Assembly: GCA_946621465.1 (NCBI GenBank)
Contig: CAMOOO010000004.1
Location: 124,001 to 188,000 of the forward strand
Reading direction: 5' to 3'
DNA: 64,000 nt
Source of the DNA: an uncultured Clostridia bacterium
Lineage (GTDB): Bacteria > Bacillota > Clostridia > Christensenellales > DTU072
Shown here: piece by piece, positions 43,001 through 58,000 of the stretch
Position numbering within the stretch: the first letter of the stretch is position 1
Layout: each line of letters starts with the position of its first letter
The notes under the pieces: model-generated
Seen by the model: the letters and a program-made list of their open reading frames with translations, nothing else
Databases searched by the model: none
What the model was told of the DNA's origin: nothing
Program-made: the position numbers and the translations under genes

Positions 43001-46000
43001 ACACCAACATGGATACCTTAGCCGACCTTTCGAGCGCAAACGTAATAACGCTGACAATGAGCGAAGACGGTTGGTGGTGTTCGGATAAGACCGTTCAATC
43101 AAACAACGAAATGAAACTGAACGTGGAGTCGTGCGAATGCAACCTGTTCGATTCCATTCGTAGCGCCGGGGGAGCGATGACCGGCATTACCAAACACTCC
43201 GACACCACGCTGAGAACGGGCGTTTCGGCGGACTTCGATCTGCTCAGCGGTTCTTTTGACGACCTTATCAGTTATCTGTTTACCCAGTACGCCATTGACG
43301 AAAACTATCAGATGATTAACTTAAAACAGGGCGAAGACGACATAGAAGGCTACGCCAAATGGTCCGGGCTTTTCGAAGAAGCCAAAGCCCTCTTCGATTC
43401 GTCGAACAACCGCGTTTCTCAAAAGATAAATTACAGCGTCATCACCGGCGGTATTCTGGGTATCACCAAACCGTTCTATATTCTGCCCGAACAGGGAGAA
43501 AACTACTATGGCGACCTGCTTGCGTCCCTTGCGTACTTGCTAGGCTACTCTTCGGAAGAGGACTTCGAGACGGACGCAAATAACCTTGCCGAAACGATGA
43601 AAGAAAACGCCGCGGGAGCCAATACCTCTTCCGCTACCGGCAGAGTCAAGTACGACGGAGCCATTTATACTGAAAACGGCTCCTTTATCATTCCGTACGC
43701 AATTAAAAACGAATTAGCGCAGACCGTTCTCGTCTATATCGTGGTAAATAGCGAGGGCGAAATGTATGCGTGGGTCAGCAACCTCGACGCCCTCTACGCC
43801 GCGGCGAATAACGCCAAAGACGGCGAGGAGAACAGACCGGTCAAGATTTACGGCAGATGTATGCTTTTCGAGGTGGAAAGAGACCAGGCTTTGGCAAGTA
43901 AGTTCAGAATCGGGTTCAATACTTCTTATACGCTGAATAACTTCCTGTCGGGGAGCGACGTTATGAGCCTTCTTACTTCCGCCCAGCTCAGCGATATGGG
44001 TGGCGGCGCAAGGACGGACTACCTGGTCGTCAACTGGTTCCTTAGCGACATCACCGCTTCGACGACGGCAAGCGGTATTATTTCCAGCTACCTGCATTCC
44101 TCTTCGGGCAGCAACCTTACCGTCTACGGCTTCATACTTAATTTATTCCGTATGGAAGGTAGTTCTATCGGTTTCAACGATTACGTAACGAGTAAATTCT
44201 CTTCGGCATACCAGAGGAATATCACCTCTCTTATCATACCGGAAACGTATAAAGGGGTCAACGTGACCAAGTACGGCTACACCGACAACGTCACGCACAC
44301 CACCTATAATTTCGCGTCCAACACCCAGCTTCGCACCGTCAATGCCGGAGCTTACGTCCGCTCCATCGACACAAATGCATTCGCAGGGTGTACCAACCTT
44401 ACTTCCGTAACGTTGCCGAGCGGCTTGACGAACATCGGCGACTACGCCTTTAACGGGTGCAGTAGCCTTTCCAGCGTCAACATTCCTGCCACGGTCACCG
44501 GCATTGGAGAACACGCCTTTGCTTCCACTGCGCTCACTTCGGTCACTATGGCGACTTCGTCCGGCAAACGCACTTACGGCGCTAACGCCTTTATCAATAT
44601 AACTACGCTGACAGACGTGTACTTCGATTGCGATACCGATCCGATGAACGGAACGGCGACCATTTCCAGCTACGGACTTTTCGCCGGCTCCGGGAACAGT
44701 CAAACGGGCATTACTCTCCATATCGGACCCAACGTCACCTACGTCAATGCGGAACTGTTTACCAATAAGTCCGGTTCCACCTTCCTCAACGGAGAACAGC
44801 ATCTTAAAAATCTGACGATCGACGGCGAGGGCAATAATATCGAGATTGCCGAAGCCGCCTTCCGCGGCACGGGACTGACTTCAGTCGCGCTTACTTCCCG
44901 TGTAAAGAGCATAGGCGTGTCCGCTTTCCGTGAGTGTACCGCGCTTACTACCGTTACTTTCTCCGGTAGCACTATTTCCGCAGTACCGGATAGTTGCTTC
45001 TTCTTGTGCGTTTCTTTGGAGACGATCACCCTCCCGGCGAGCGTAGCTACGATCGGAGATTTCGCTTTCGGCGGAACGAGCAGTCTGACGTCGGTCTACT
45101 ATACGGGCGATGGGCTGACCTCGATCGGCAAACAGGCGTTCGGCACGGGAACTTTGGGCAGCGCGGAAAAGCGCGCGGGCTTAAAGAGATTTATGCCGAC
45201 TACGATGGCTTCCGAAGCTACGGATACCGTCGTGATCCCGGCGAGCGTGACGACGATAGGCGCATCCTGCTTTGCGCACGCGCCGATAGAAAGGTTGGTC
45301 CTCAACGGTGTGGATCTGACCCTCGGCGAAAGGGTGTTCTATAACCTGTCCGAATATGATGAACAATCGGCAGGGTACGTGGCGACACTGTCTTATCTTG
45401 AATACAACGTCTCGGGCAATATCACCATTCAGGTCAGTGATAATACCATAGAAATTTTCGACATCTTTGCTTGCGCGGTGGCGACGGCCCCGTCGCAAGA
45501 AGGGTGTTCGGTTGCGATCGGCAACGCGGTAACGGACGTTCCGGAAGGGTTCTTTATGAACATGACGACGGCAACGACGTTGACGCTGGGCGCAAACATC
45601 CGCGCAATCGGCGCAGGCGCGTTTGCGCAAATGACCGGGCTTACGCAAATCAATTACAATATAACGTACAATAGCGCGGAAGCTACGACGAGCTTTAGCG
45701 ACGCATCGGCAAATAAGTATTTCGAGGGGAGCGGTAACAACGCCGTTGTCCTGTTCAGTAGCGCCGTAACGGAGATACCGGGGTATATGTTCTCCGGCGC
45801 GACGGGCGTTAAAACGCTGAATTTCTCGGCGGCAGAAGGTAACGACCTTACCATCGGCGGTTACGCTTTCCTTAATACCGGTGTGACCGCTTTTGACATT
45901 TCCGTTACGCTTAACAGCCTGACGTTGAATAGTAGCGCGCTCCAGGGCATGACGAGCCTGAATTCCATTACGGTCAGTGAAGATACCAAGCTCCTGACGC

Positions 46001-49000
46001 TGAGAGCTTCGTCCCTTAGCACCGCCAAGAATTACGTTTACTCCCTGCCGGGACTAAGCAGCTACGGCGCGTCGAAACAAATACCGATAACGGTCACCGA
46101 AGGTAGCGTGACCATTGCTTATCTCCTCGGATCGCACGTCTTTACGGTGCGAGAGGGCAGTAGCATGATCGTCAATTCTTCCTCTTTCGAGATCGGCAGA
46201 ACGGACGATATGCTCGTACAAGGGACGCTCACGCTCAACATCGACCTCAGCGTTTACGGCACCATCACCGTGACGAGCGGAAACATCATCCGGAACGGCA
46301 ACGACATTATCGGCGGTGTTTATACCGAATCCGACCTCATCACCAAAAACGGCGAGGGAACGGAATATACCAAACTCCTGATTATGGACGATATCGAGAC
46401 GAGTTCGGACTTTGACATGAACAGAAAGTCCCTCTATACCGTATCGACCGGCACGACGCTCACCGTGGCTACCGGAACGAAACTGAGCATCAGTCAGAAT
46501 TTCGTTGTCAACGGCTCCCTCGTCGTCAACGGTACCCTTGACGTCAGCGCCAAAAACCGCGTCACCTTCGGAAGCGAAGGCATCGTTCGCTTGGCAGGCG
46601 GCGGATACAAAGTAGGGGAGAAACAGTACTTCTCGGAAATGAGCCGTTTCGTTTACGGACAGAAGAGCGGACTGGGCGGCATCGCCGTGTGCTACGTTGC
46701 TTCACCGGTAGCGACCTATCTGCAAGTCAACGCCATCCTCGCCGAGATCGGATATCAGACCTTCAGCCCGGACGCTACCTCGCCGAGGACGCTGGGCATA
46801 TCGGGCTACAGCGAAGAAGAAATTTCCACTGCGGATAAGACGGTAATCACGATCGGCGGAAAGAACTATTATACCCTCCGCGTCAAACCGCTAACCGGGG
46901 ACGGAAACGGCACGATGACCAACGTGCTGTTCGCGCTCGGCAGCGACCACGGATACACCGAGGATACCCTTGCGTTCGTCTATGAATCGGACGTCGAAGT
47001 AATAAGGGATTATGCCCTTGCTCAAATGCTTATTGAACCGCCGACGGAAGACGGACGTATTCTCACCGGTTCTATGGACAACGTAGAAGGATACGTCGCC
47101 GTGTACCTCAGCGACGATAACGTAACGCCGCAACGGCTGGCAAGCACGATAACGGCGGCTTCCATAAACGGCTATCGATTGAAATCGGATTACGATACCA
47201 TCGACCTTACGCAATTGGAAACGATGGTCGTTTTGGGTACGACTTTCTATCGCATTACCTGCGAACATAACGACTACCGCGACGCAGACGTACTGTTCTG
47301 TCTGAACGGCGGATCGCAGGGCTATACCTCAGACTGCGCTTACGTTATTCAAGAAACAATCGAGTCGCGCGCAAACGACATCCTCTACCAAGGTTCTTGG
47401 CATACGTCGGAATATCTGAAGTACGTCGAAGAAGCAAAAATCAACGTAAACTATAACGATTGCGACGGCGTAGGCTCCGGCATAAACGGCGGAGAGCTTT
47501 CAACAAGAGAGGGTCTTACGACGGAGATGATCGCAACTTTGACCGACCTCTTTGGCGAGAACTACGGCGCGTTCGTCGATCTGATCCAGTCTTCTTACAG
47601 TGATTCTGCAATCTACACTTCGGGATACAACAGTTGGAAAGAGCTTTTAGAGGACGTATTAAGGCTGTATAGCGTTTCTTATCTGTCCGATGCGAAAGGA
47701 CAGACTATCAATATGACGAAGGGTCGCATTATAGGACTTAACGACCTGTTCTCGACCAGGTATATTCCCGTTGTCGAACCGCACGCGGAAAACGTCGCGT
47801 CTTACTACCTGTACATTGACGGTCACTACGTTCCTGCGGCGGATAATCTGAGAACGGCAGGGGAATATTACGAATACATAAATAACGAATACGTCACCGT
47901 AAGTAAACCGATCAGCGAGGTGACGCAAGAAGAGTACGACGCTTATTACGTCAGGATCATGTCCAATCAGTACGCGCTGTGCGATAACCTGTTCCTCACC
48001 ACCAATTCGGCAGGATACCATCAATATTACATCAGGACCGGAAGTGGCAATGACGATGAGAATTTCTTACCTGTGGAAAGCCCGACGTTAGCCGATTTGG
48101 GGAGCTACTATGTGAAAAAGGGTAGCAATAATTATTTGCCGGCGGCGCCGGAACTGGGCATCTATTATATAGACGCCTATGGTGAGTACGTCCGTTTGAC
48201 GGAAGCAAATAAATTTATCAGCGAATTCTGCTTTACCGATTACTATTACGTAGAATCGGTGGACGTCACGTATAAACTGGCGGTGGAGAGCAAGGACTAC
48301 TACATTCAAGGCTCTTCGTTTGCCGAACTGTTCGTTGACTTCGAGCTTGTCACTTCTCCCAGAGGTTACAACGTCGACCAGTACTATAAATACGTAAACG
48401 GTCAATACCTGCCGGCGGAAGAAAGCGACGTTGGTACGGCGATCGATTTCTACATTCTGAAAAACCGGTCTTCCGCCGCGGACGCCGACCACTTGACGGC
48501 GATAGCAAGAGTCTTCGGCTACGGCAGCTCCGCCGCCTTTAAAACGTACCTCCAAAGCATGGCGACGGCTTACCTTGCTAATGAAGTAGGCGCAAGCGCG
48601 TTGACGCTTGCAAGCAGAGTAAAATACGACGGCGCAATCTTCATAGAAAACGGCTCCTTTGTGTTACCGTACTATCTGCAAAGCACCCTTTCCGGCGACG
48701 TCATGATTGTCTTTGTGATAACGGAAAGCGGTGCGATCTCCGTATGGGTCAGTGATATAGACGCGGTCATGGATGCCGCCAATATGGACGACGTAGATTA
48801 CGGCGTCGACCTGCCCGACGTGACCGTCTATGGAAGAAGCAGACTGTTTGAAACGCCCGTCACCGACAGTGCGATCACCGTTACCTATCAGAACGACGCA
48901 TCCGTCAGCGACGGCATCAATATCTCCGACGGTTACGTTATCGTAGCTCCCGTTGAGAGCAATACGCTGGTGGGCGGAACGCGGTTTACACTGAACGGCG

Positions 49001-52000
49001 ATGCCGAACTTTTGGAAGAGTTCGATTTTGCTTACGACGACGAACTGATCGTAACTTCCGGCAGCCGCATCACGGCAGGATACAACCTGGTCGCATACAA
49101 GGTAATCAATCTGGGTATGATCGACGTTCGTGAAAAATTCGTCATGAATAAAAACGAAACGGTGGTCTACCACGCAGGCGATACCATGACGGACCTCTCC
49201 GGTCAAACGGTAGAAGTCACTTTCGACGGCGCTATATTAAACAGCGACCGTGACAACGACGATTGTCCTGCCGACAGACTATTGTTCCGCTACGGTCCGG
49301 ATACTCAGGTTAAACACGTCAACGAAAAACTTTCCGCGCTTGTTAACGGCTTTGGACTCTATCTGGGGACTACGGAAACGCAGGACGTTTATTTAACCGA
49401 GCTATTAAAGGACGCCATATACCTCGTGCAGTATTCCGGCAAAGTTCTGCCGCTGTATAGTTGTACCTATCCCGGCGGAGTATTCACCCTCTCTTCGGAT
49501 ATCGGTTGCTATCTCGTCTTCGAGTACGACGACGATGCCGGGTACGGGTATTTTGCTTGCGGAAGCTGCGGAGAGAGGATAGACGAAGTTCCGCTTTCTT
49601 CCGTTTTAACTCAACAACTGGACGGCTATTTGACGTCGAATAACGCGGAGAGATCGGTCTTGCGTTCAGCAACGGACGGATTGCCCTTCGTTATCGGTAT
49701 TTCTTCTCAAACCAAATTGTCCGATATTAACGCCATTTTGGCGAAAGTCGGATATACCTGCTTTATTGCTCCTGCGGCTACTTATACCGTCTCAAAGACG
49801 GTCGCCGAACTACTCGGGACGCTGATGACTTACGTCGGCAGTAAAGAATATTATCTCTATCCCATTCGTCCGCTTACGAGCGGTGATTTTAACGGTTACG
49901 TTGCCCTTTCGTACGAGGTCACGATGGATAGCGTGGTGACGGCGAAAGCAAAGACTGTCACCGGTACCATCGTCACCTATTACGGCAGTCTGCAAAAGGC
50001 GGTGGACGGCGCTGCGAGCGGCGACACCATTCTCCTTATCGGAGATCAGCAGACCACGCCGTTTGTCATTTCCAAAAACCTGACGCTGGATACCGACGGG
50101 TACGCGTTGGAAATGATCGTCGACGGGACGAAAGACGTCCTCACCGACGAAGATAAGACCATGATAACGGTCGATAACGGCAGTACGTTTACCTTCTTAG
50201 GAATGGCGTACTCTACGCAAAGCCTTGTCCTATTCAAAGTACACGATGGCGCGCTTATCATCGACGGCATATGCGGAGCGACGGTCGGCACGGTCTTTTT
50301 GGTTGAGAGCGGTTCCGCCGTGGCAAGCGCGGCGGCACTGACCGTCAGAGGGGGCGTCTTTGTCGGCACGCAGTTTATCGAAACCGCCGCCGATACCGTT
50401 ATTAAAAACAGCATCTTTGAAGGTACGACGGGTATCGTAGTAAGGGGCGGAGACATAACTCTCGAGGACGTCCAAATCACCACTTCGGAAACGGCTCTTA
50501 CCGTGCAAACGGGTACGGACTCCGGTAGCGTCAACCTATCCGCACTTCATCGCAAAACGAACCTTATTTCTTCAGAGATCGCCGTTAACGTGCGTTCGGT
50601 CGGACCGGAAGGGGTGACTTTCCGCGGATTGGAAAAGTTCCCTGTCAGAATAGAAGGCGTTACCGCAGGTATCGTCCACGGTAGCAGAACGCTGACGCTG
50701 CATTCCTACGTAGACGTCGTTGCTTCGTCCGCGCGCGATTTAAGCGGCAATGGTTACTACGGTGCTCTCGTTATCAGAGAGTACGCGTCCATCGAAGTAA
50801 ATATCGTTATCGAAACGTCAACGGTCACCTTTACCAACAAGGGCGTGGCAAGAGACGCCATTCTGCACTACAACGAAAGAACGGACGTCGTCCCGACGCT
50901 GCAATTCAAGAGCTATCCCAGTGTCACCGGCGCCTTTGCTGAATTGACTACTTTCTCGGGCGATGATAACGATACCGACGGCATCTTCATCAACGCCAAG
51001 TACGTCTTCTCGGTATACAGCCGACAGGAGATCAGCGATACGCGGGCGTACCTGATTTTCTCCTCGTCGCTGGAAGAACTTTTGCAACTGACCTACACGC
51101 AGAACGATTCTCCCGTGTGGGACAGCAGTAAATATTATGCGTCCAGGACGTTGGAGGCGGTGACTATCGGAGATCAGGATTGGTGCTCCGACATCCACCA
51201 GATTGCCTCCTCTACGGGGTATACGCTTACGGCTAGATACTGCGATTGTAACACCCTTGGCGTCATCCTCAGCGACGGCTCGACAGATAATATTCACCTG
51301 CACTCTACCGCGCAAATGGACGGCGGCACGATCGGTAGATTTGATGAATTGGCGGCGCTGTTTGTCGACTTTATGGGCAATTACGATATGGATGAAGAGG
51401 GCAAGTTCGTCGTTCCGGAGAGCGGCGACGTCGCCGACGCTTATCTAAGTTTCTTTAATCAAGCCTACGATATGCTGGCGAGCAACAACAGTAACGTTCT
51501 CCAGAACGTGACTATCAGCGAGCAAAGCGGTATGTTCGTCGGCATCAACAGATCCTTCGTCATCGCAAACAACGAAGGGAACATAAGCGCAGACTACGCC
51601 GATTACCTTACCGCCGTTGCCAGACTGTTCGGCTACAAGGACGTAGACGTCTTTACCGAATATTGTCAAGACCTCGCCGAAGAATACGGTATCAATAGGG
51701 CGCAAGCGACGAATGCCGATATCGCCGGCAAACTGAGATACGACGGCGCTATCCTCACCGATAGCAACGTCTTTATACTGCCTTACGCCTTTGTCAACGA
51801 ACAGCAGGGTAGCAAACTGGGCGCGTACGTCTTCGTCGATCTTTCCAACGGCGTTGTATCCGTATGGATCTCCGATTACCAATGCGCAGTTGATGCCACC
51901 GGTTCGTCCGGAAGCCAGTTGTATATCTACGGCAGATGTAAACTGTTCGAGTCCCCGAAAAAACCGGACGATTGGGAGAGAAATTACGATAGCTACTATC

Positions 52001-55000
52001 GGTATATAAACGGCGCATACGTCCCCAACACGTCCGTCGAATGGATAGACCAGACCTACTACTATTACGTCTATCACGAACTCACCGAAAAACCTGCGGA
52101 TTGGGATGAACACTACGCCGAGTACTACACTCTCGACTCGATGAGCGTGTATATTCAGAACCAGTCCGATTTGTGGCAAGCGGACACCTATTACGACGGA
52201 GCGCACAACCTCGTCAGCGTAGAGCCGGACGACTGGGCGCACGCCTATTCCGATTACTATATAAAGAAAGACACCTACATCTTCTTGGGTGCGGCGATCA
52301 CTATCATCGATAAACTGGTCGTTCCCGAAGGTTGCGTACTGAAGTCCACGGAGAACATTACCCTGAACGCCGACGTCGTTGTCTGCGGGAAATTAATCTT
52401 GACCCAGAACGTCGGCATCCTCTTGACGGAAAATGTGACTTCCGTCCGTTTCCGCGTTAAAGAAGGGGGAACGCTGGTGCTGTCCGATACGGCAAAGACG
52501 CTGTCGTCGGCGAACGCCTACTTCATTATCGAAGGAAGACTGGACGTGGGGGCATCGTTGACGATCAACCTCGACCGCGACGATCTCTCCGGCACCGATC
52601 CGTGTCACTTTGTTACGACGGAAACGTCAGAGCTTAATATCATCAACGTGCCATACTACGACGACAACAATAATTTACAATACACCAAATCGGTTTTGAC
52701 CCTGCAAAAGGGTACGATGGAATTAGGTGGCGACGTCAACGTCGATTCCGATTGCATGATAGTGGTCACCAACCTTGCTAAGCTCACCCTCGGCGGAACG
52801 CTGACAAATAACGGCAGTATGCGCTTCAACGGAGCTATCTATATCGACGGCGGCAGAATAGAAACCACCGGCACGGTTTACTTTAACGCCGACGCCTTCG
52901 TCACTTCGAACGGGGCCATTGTTGGCACTTCCGACGGAAGCGCATTTATTGAAGTATACGGAGAACTGGTTTTGTCCGACACTTCCACTTTGACGCTTAC
53001 CGGAATGCCTCTTAACATCTACAATTCCGCTCTTGCCGTCTTTAAACCGGAGACCACGCTTACGGCGGACGAAATTTATTGCAAAGGAACCTTGATCGTG
53101 CTGACGGCCGATCAAACGTACGACCTCACCGCGGAATATGGCTCGCTGCTTATCTTGCCAAATGACGAACACTACTCGGATAGACTCGCGGCGATCACCT
53201 TTGTGGTGGAAGAAAGCGACTACTTCTTGCTGGAAGAAGAGCCGACCGACTGGGCGGAAAATTATACGTCTTATTACGTTGCTCCCGGCGAACATGTCGC
53301 GGAAGTCGATGGTGGGCCCATTCCGTCCTGGCAGGGCGCGTACGGTTGCTTCCTGGTATACGCCGACAAAACGGGGACGCTCGCCGTCTTGGACGAATCG
53401 GGCGACATTATCGGCGATCCCATCGACGTTGCGTTTATTAACTACTACAATATGAGATCTTCTTATACGTCGGTTGCCAATACCTGCGTATCTTTCGGAT
53501 ACAATCAGTCCACCTACGACAGAAGATACTCTATGGGCACGGATATATCGAGCAGAAGAGAGGGGATCAACTTCGACGTACGCTTCACCGATCCGCATGC
53601 GGTGAGATGGAACGTCCAGAACGAATATAAAAATCATACGCTGATCGACAGTCCGCGCGACGAATATAATACGGATATCTCCAGTCAGGGACATATCCAG
53701 TACTGTACGGTATGTCATCAGACCTTCGGGCTGGAAGAAGCTCACAGCTACTCCGGGTTCGCTGCGTCCGACTTCGTTATGATGACGGAGCTGTCGAATG
53801 AGGTACGCATGATACGCCATAACTGCGAGAAGTGCGACGCCAGCGTCCTTGCAACCTACTTCTGCCAGTACAATACCACGGCGGCGGACATCAACAACTA
53901 CGTTATCTCATCCGGTTACCACTGCGCGACCATCAGCGGAAACGACACCGTAGAGAGCATCTTCTCTACCCTCGTTCCGACGACAAGATACGACGGCAAG
54001 ACCTATTATTTCTTGCCGATGCTGAACGACAACTATATGGAAGCGTACCTGCTTATTTCCTTCTCCAGTTCCGACGTTTCTTACGAAAGCGTAACGGATA
54101 GCAACTTCCATAAGAAGATCTATACGATTGGTGACGAAACCGATAAGTTCTACACCTACGAATACCATACCTATTCTTCGGCTGCGCCCACCGTCTCGTT
54201 GATACTGGATTATGAGAACTATTTCTATAAGGAGTCCAATACCTACGTCGTCGTGGATTCGCCAATTAAAGGTAGCCAAAGCTATTATGGCATCACCGAT
54301 ACCGTTACTCTTTCTCTTATCTATACCAGGAGATCCGGCAGATATTATGCGGTATCGAATGGAACGTCTTTTTCAACGAACACTACCTATTACAAAATGA
54401 TCGGCACAAATTCTTATACGCAGATATCTTTGGCAGACTATTATTACTATGATGGAGAACAGTACGTCCAGTTGTCTGCCGGTCACGCTTTATCCGATGA
54501 CGAAACGTACGTTAAATTCACGGTCGTTACGCCTACCGAATCGAAGGCGCTGAGCGGGAACTGCGACGTAGCCGATTGCGGCAGAAGCGGCCCCATTCTT
54601 TACTACTATGACGAATATACCACATTCGGCGATCTGGCGGCGTACCTTGCCGGGTTCACTTCCGCAGGCGGAGACAGCTATCAAGTATCTCAATCGGCAT
54701 CCGTTCTTCTCTCCACGGTGACCCAAACGGTGGTTTATTACGAGACAACCTACTATCTACTGCCCATTCAGTCCAGTACCAACGCGGCGCCTTATTATCT
54801 GTTCGGGCAACTGCGTTCCGGTCATAACCTATATTACGAATGGACTTCGGTAGAACAACAGCAACACCGGGGACTTTGCGACGCTTGCATCATGCAAGTA
54901 TCCGATTCTTTTACCGATCACGATTTTAATCTCGCCGATACCATTATAAAGGAATGCAACTATGCCGAAGAAGGCAAAGAGGCGGAGATAGCCGACCTGC

Positions 55001-58000
55001 TACTCAATAAGTGCAACGACTGCGGCAACTATTATATCCGGTATATAGAAGTGACCGATACTGCCGATTTCGCTGCGCTTGCCGACAAGATTTCGGGGAC
55101 GGGATACGTGCTGTGCTATCCGGCGGAATACGACGCTTCGTCCATCATTTCTCAATCGACGGGCTATCTGACGGCGTACAGGAGAACGGGCAAGAACCGG
55201 TATCTTGTTGCCATCGCGGAGTCTGCCGATCCCACGACTGCCGTTGGCTACGTCGTAATCGAGCTTATTCATAACTTCAGTTATACCTACGTCAATAACG
55301 ATCACCACTTGGCGACCTGCGACAACGTTTACTGCGACGGGTATTCGGAAAAGGAATCTCATACCGATAACGGCATTATCGTGACCAACACCACGCTGAA
55401 TCCCGGCTTTATTATCCTCGGGTATACCTGCGCCGATTGCGGGGAGTACGTTCCCTACCACTTCTCTATGGACCACAACGACACCCTCACGGGATTGAGC
55501 GGTAAACTTGGAGGACTATCCGTTGTTTATAACGGTTCGGAAACCCTCTTTTACAGATACCTCTTGGAAAAGGCGAACGTCCTGGAAACGATGGACCTCG
55601 ACGTTACCGTCAGGAACGAAACGGTATCGAGGAGCTACTACATGGTACCGGTGACATATAGCGACGTCACTTGCTACGTCCTCGTCTACTTCGTACCGCA
55701 CAACTTCACCTATACGACGGTCATTGACGAGAATACGCCCATGAACGGACTTTGGACCACCACGCACGTCGTTACTTGCGCCGGTTGCGGATACACCTAT
55801 ACCGCCGATCACGTCTTTGCCGAGAACACGTACGAAGTATTCTACTCCATTGACCTTAACAGCGACGTTCTCGTCCGCGTATGTCTGGATTGCGGACAAA
55901 GGGTGATCGTCAGCCGCTACTATAACGACGTTACCACTTATGGCGACCTCAAAGCGGAACTGGAGCCGTACGGATACAGCTACTACCGCGAGAGTAACGA
56001 AATAACGGACGAAACATCGGTTGCGGTGGGAATGTTCAGCGGAAAAACCGATTACGGCGTCAGCTATAACGACTACTATCTCGTTGGCGTCGCCACTTTG
56101 GAAAACAGAAACGAATGTATCGCCTACATCCTCGCTAAATTCGATCACCATTTGGCATGGTCCGATCAGTCGGGAGACGACGAGGACATTCTCGTCTGCG
56201 AAATTTGCGGTTATAGTTATACAACCGCGCATGAAATCATCCATAAGCCTTTCTCTCTGGAAATAAGTTACGTGGATGAAAATGAAGAAAGGCAGACCAA
56301 AACCTATCTGTACGATACCCCCGGAGAACCTTTCTTTGAAACTGTCGAGTTCAGCGATTTGTTCCTCTATGACGAAAAAATCCTCGTCTTCCACTACGGC
56401 GACAACACGACCTTGAACGATATCGACCAGTATTTCGTTGGCGTCCGCAAATTTACTCCCAATTTCTGGTATATGAATGCGGACGAGGTCTGGGTGTACT
56501 CCTATTATGCCGCCGGGTACATTTCTGAAGACAATAAATTCGGTAGCGATGGTACGCCCATATCGCTGTCAAACAGGTATTTTTACAAAGGTCAAATGTA
56601 TGGTGTAATAAGTATGCACCAGGCGCTTATTGAGATCGGGTATTATAACGGAGAATACACCTATTGGAGCGTTGTTCTTGATAGGTACGAGAAAGAGTTC
56701 TATACTGAAAATGCCAGTTTCAAACTGCTGCTCGTTTATGACGAAAGAGTCAATACGGAAGGATGCTTCTTTACCTACTTTGGCGAGGATGAAAGGGTGA
56801 CGTTTACTTCTTATACCGAGCTTATTATGGAGCAATGTCTGCAAGGTACGCCCAACACCGAAAACGTTATTTCCGGTCAGACGACGTCGATCGACTACGA
56901 TAGCGATGAAACGGCGGAGAAATTTTTAACGGCAGATAACTACCATGACGGCAACGGCGCGTTAGTGTTCTATTACAACAATCAAACGACCTATGCCGAT
57001 CTCAATCAGTATCTCGTCGGTGTGCTCGGCTGGACGATGACGCCCACGACGACGAGCGATCATCAGGTCTATTCCAGCATAACGGGCGAGAAGGAAGATG
57101 AAGAGCAAAAGACCTTCTATTATTTCCCGATCACTTCTCTCGGATATGCGCTATCTAACGACCTGTTTAGTTCGACGCTACTGTCCACCGCCGGTTTCGA
57201 CACCTACGGCGACTATATCGTCATTCCGCTCTACCTCGTTTCAGGAGAACTGTTGTTTACTTCGGCAGGACGTTTCGAGAGTCATAGCACGCTGAGTTAT
57301 CAAAACGCCGACCCCGTTGTGTATCTGCTGGCAAAATATAAATCGAATGCGCCCAAATACGGAGAGTTTGTATTCTTAAACGATGATCCTACCGGTGAGG
57401 ACGAGGTAGCGGATATATTCAGTTATCAGATGTTGCCCATCACTCCGGTTCGACCCATTACGGCGTCCACCGTGTCGTTCTCTTCGACTGCGAACAAACC
57501 GATATTCCAGGACGCAGGGATAGAAACGGATACCATGGATGATATTTTCGGGACCTTCTTTATGAAGTCGATCATCAACGGCGACGAGTCGGAACTCATC
57601 TACAACGTTGACACCGAGCTGACGCTGGCCGATCTGGAGAGAGATATGCCCGGATACACCATCTATCGTGACGGCAATATCGGGACGCTCACCGCGGATA
57701 CCTACCTTTCTACTTTGATTATGGGATATCTGTATCAATACTATTACAGCAGGTACGAGGAGAGCAAAGAACTATTCTACCTGCCCCTTGCCTACGCGGA
57801 CGAACCGAACGTATGGATAACCAATCTGAGAGTGAACTTCGTTTGTAGAGTGGTAGGGGAGAAAGAAAACTGCTATTTGCAAGAAGACAGAATGATCCAT
57901 CCGGGATACGAGGCCTATTTCTTCGGCGCCGATTGTAATATTTGTGAACGTAGCCAGTATACCCCTGTTACCGTTAGCGGCACGACGAGATTCTCCGACC

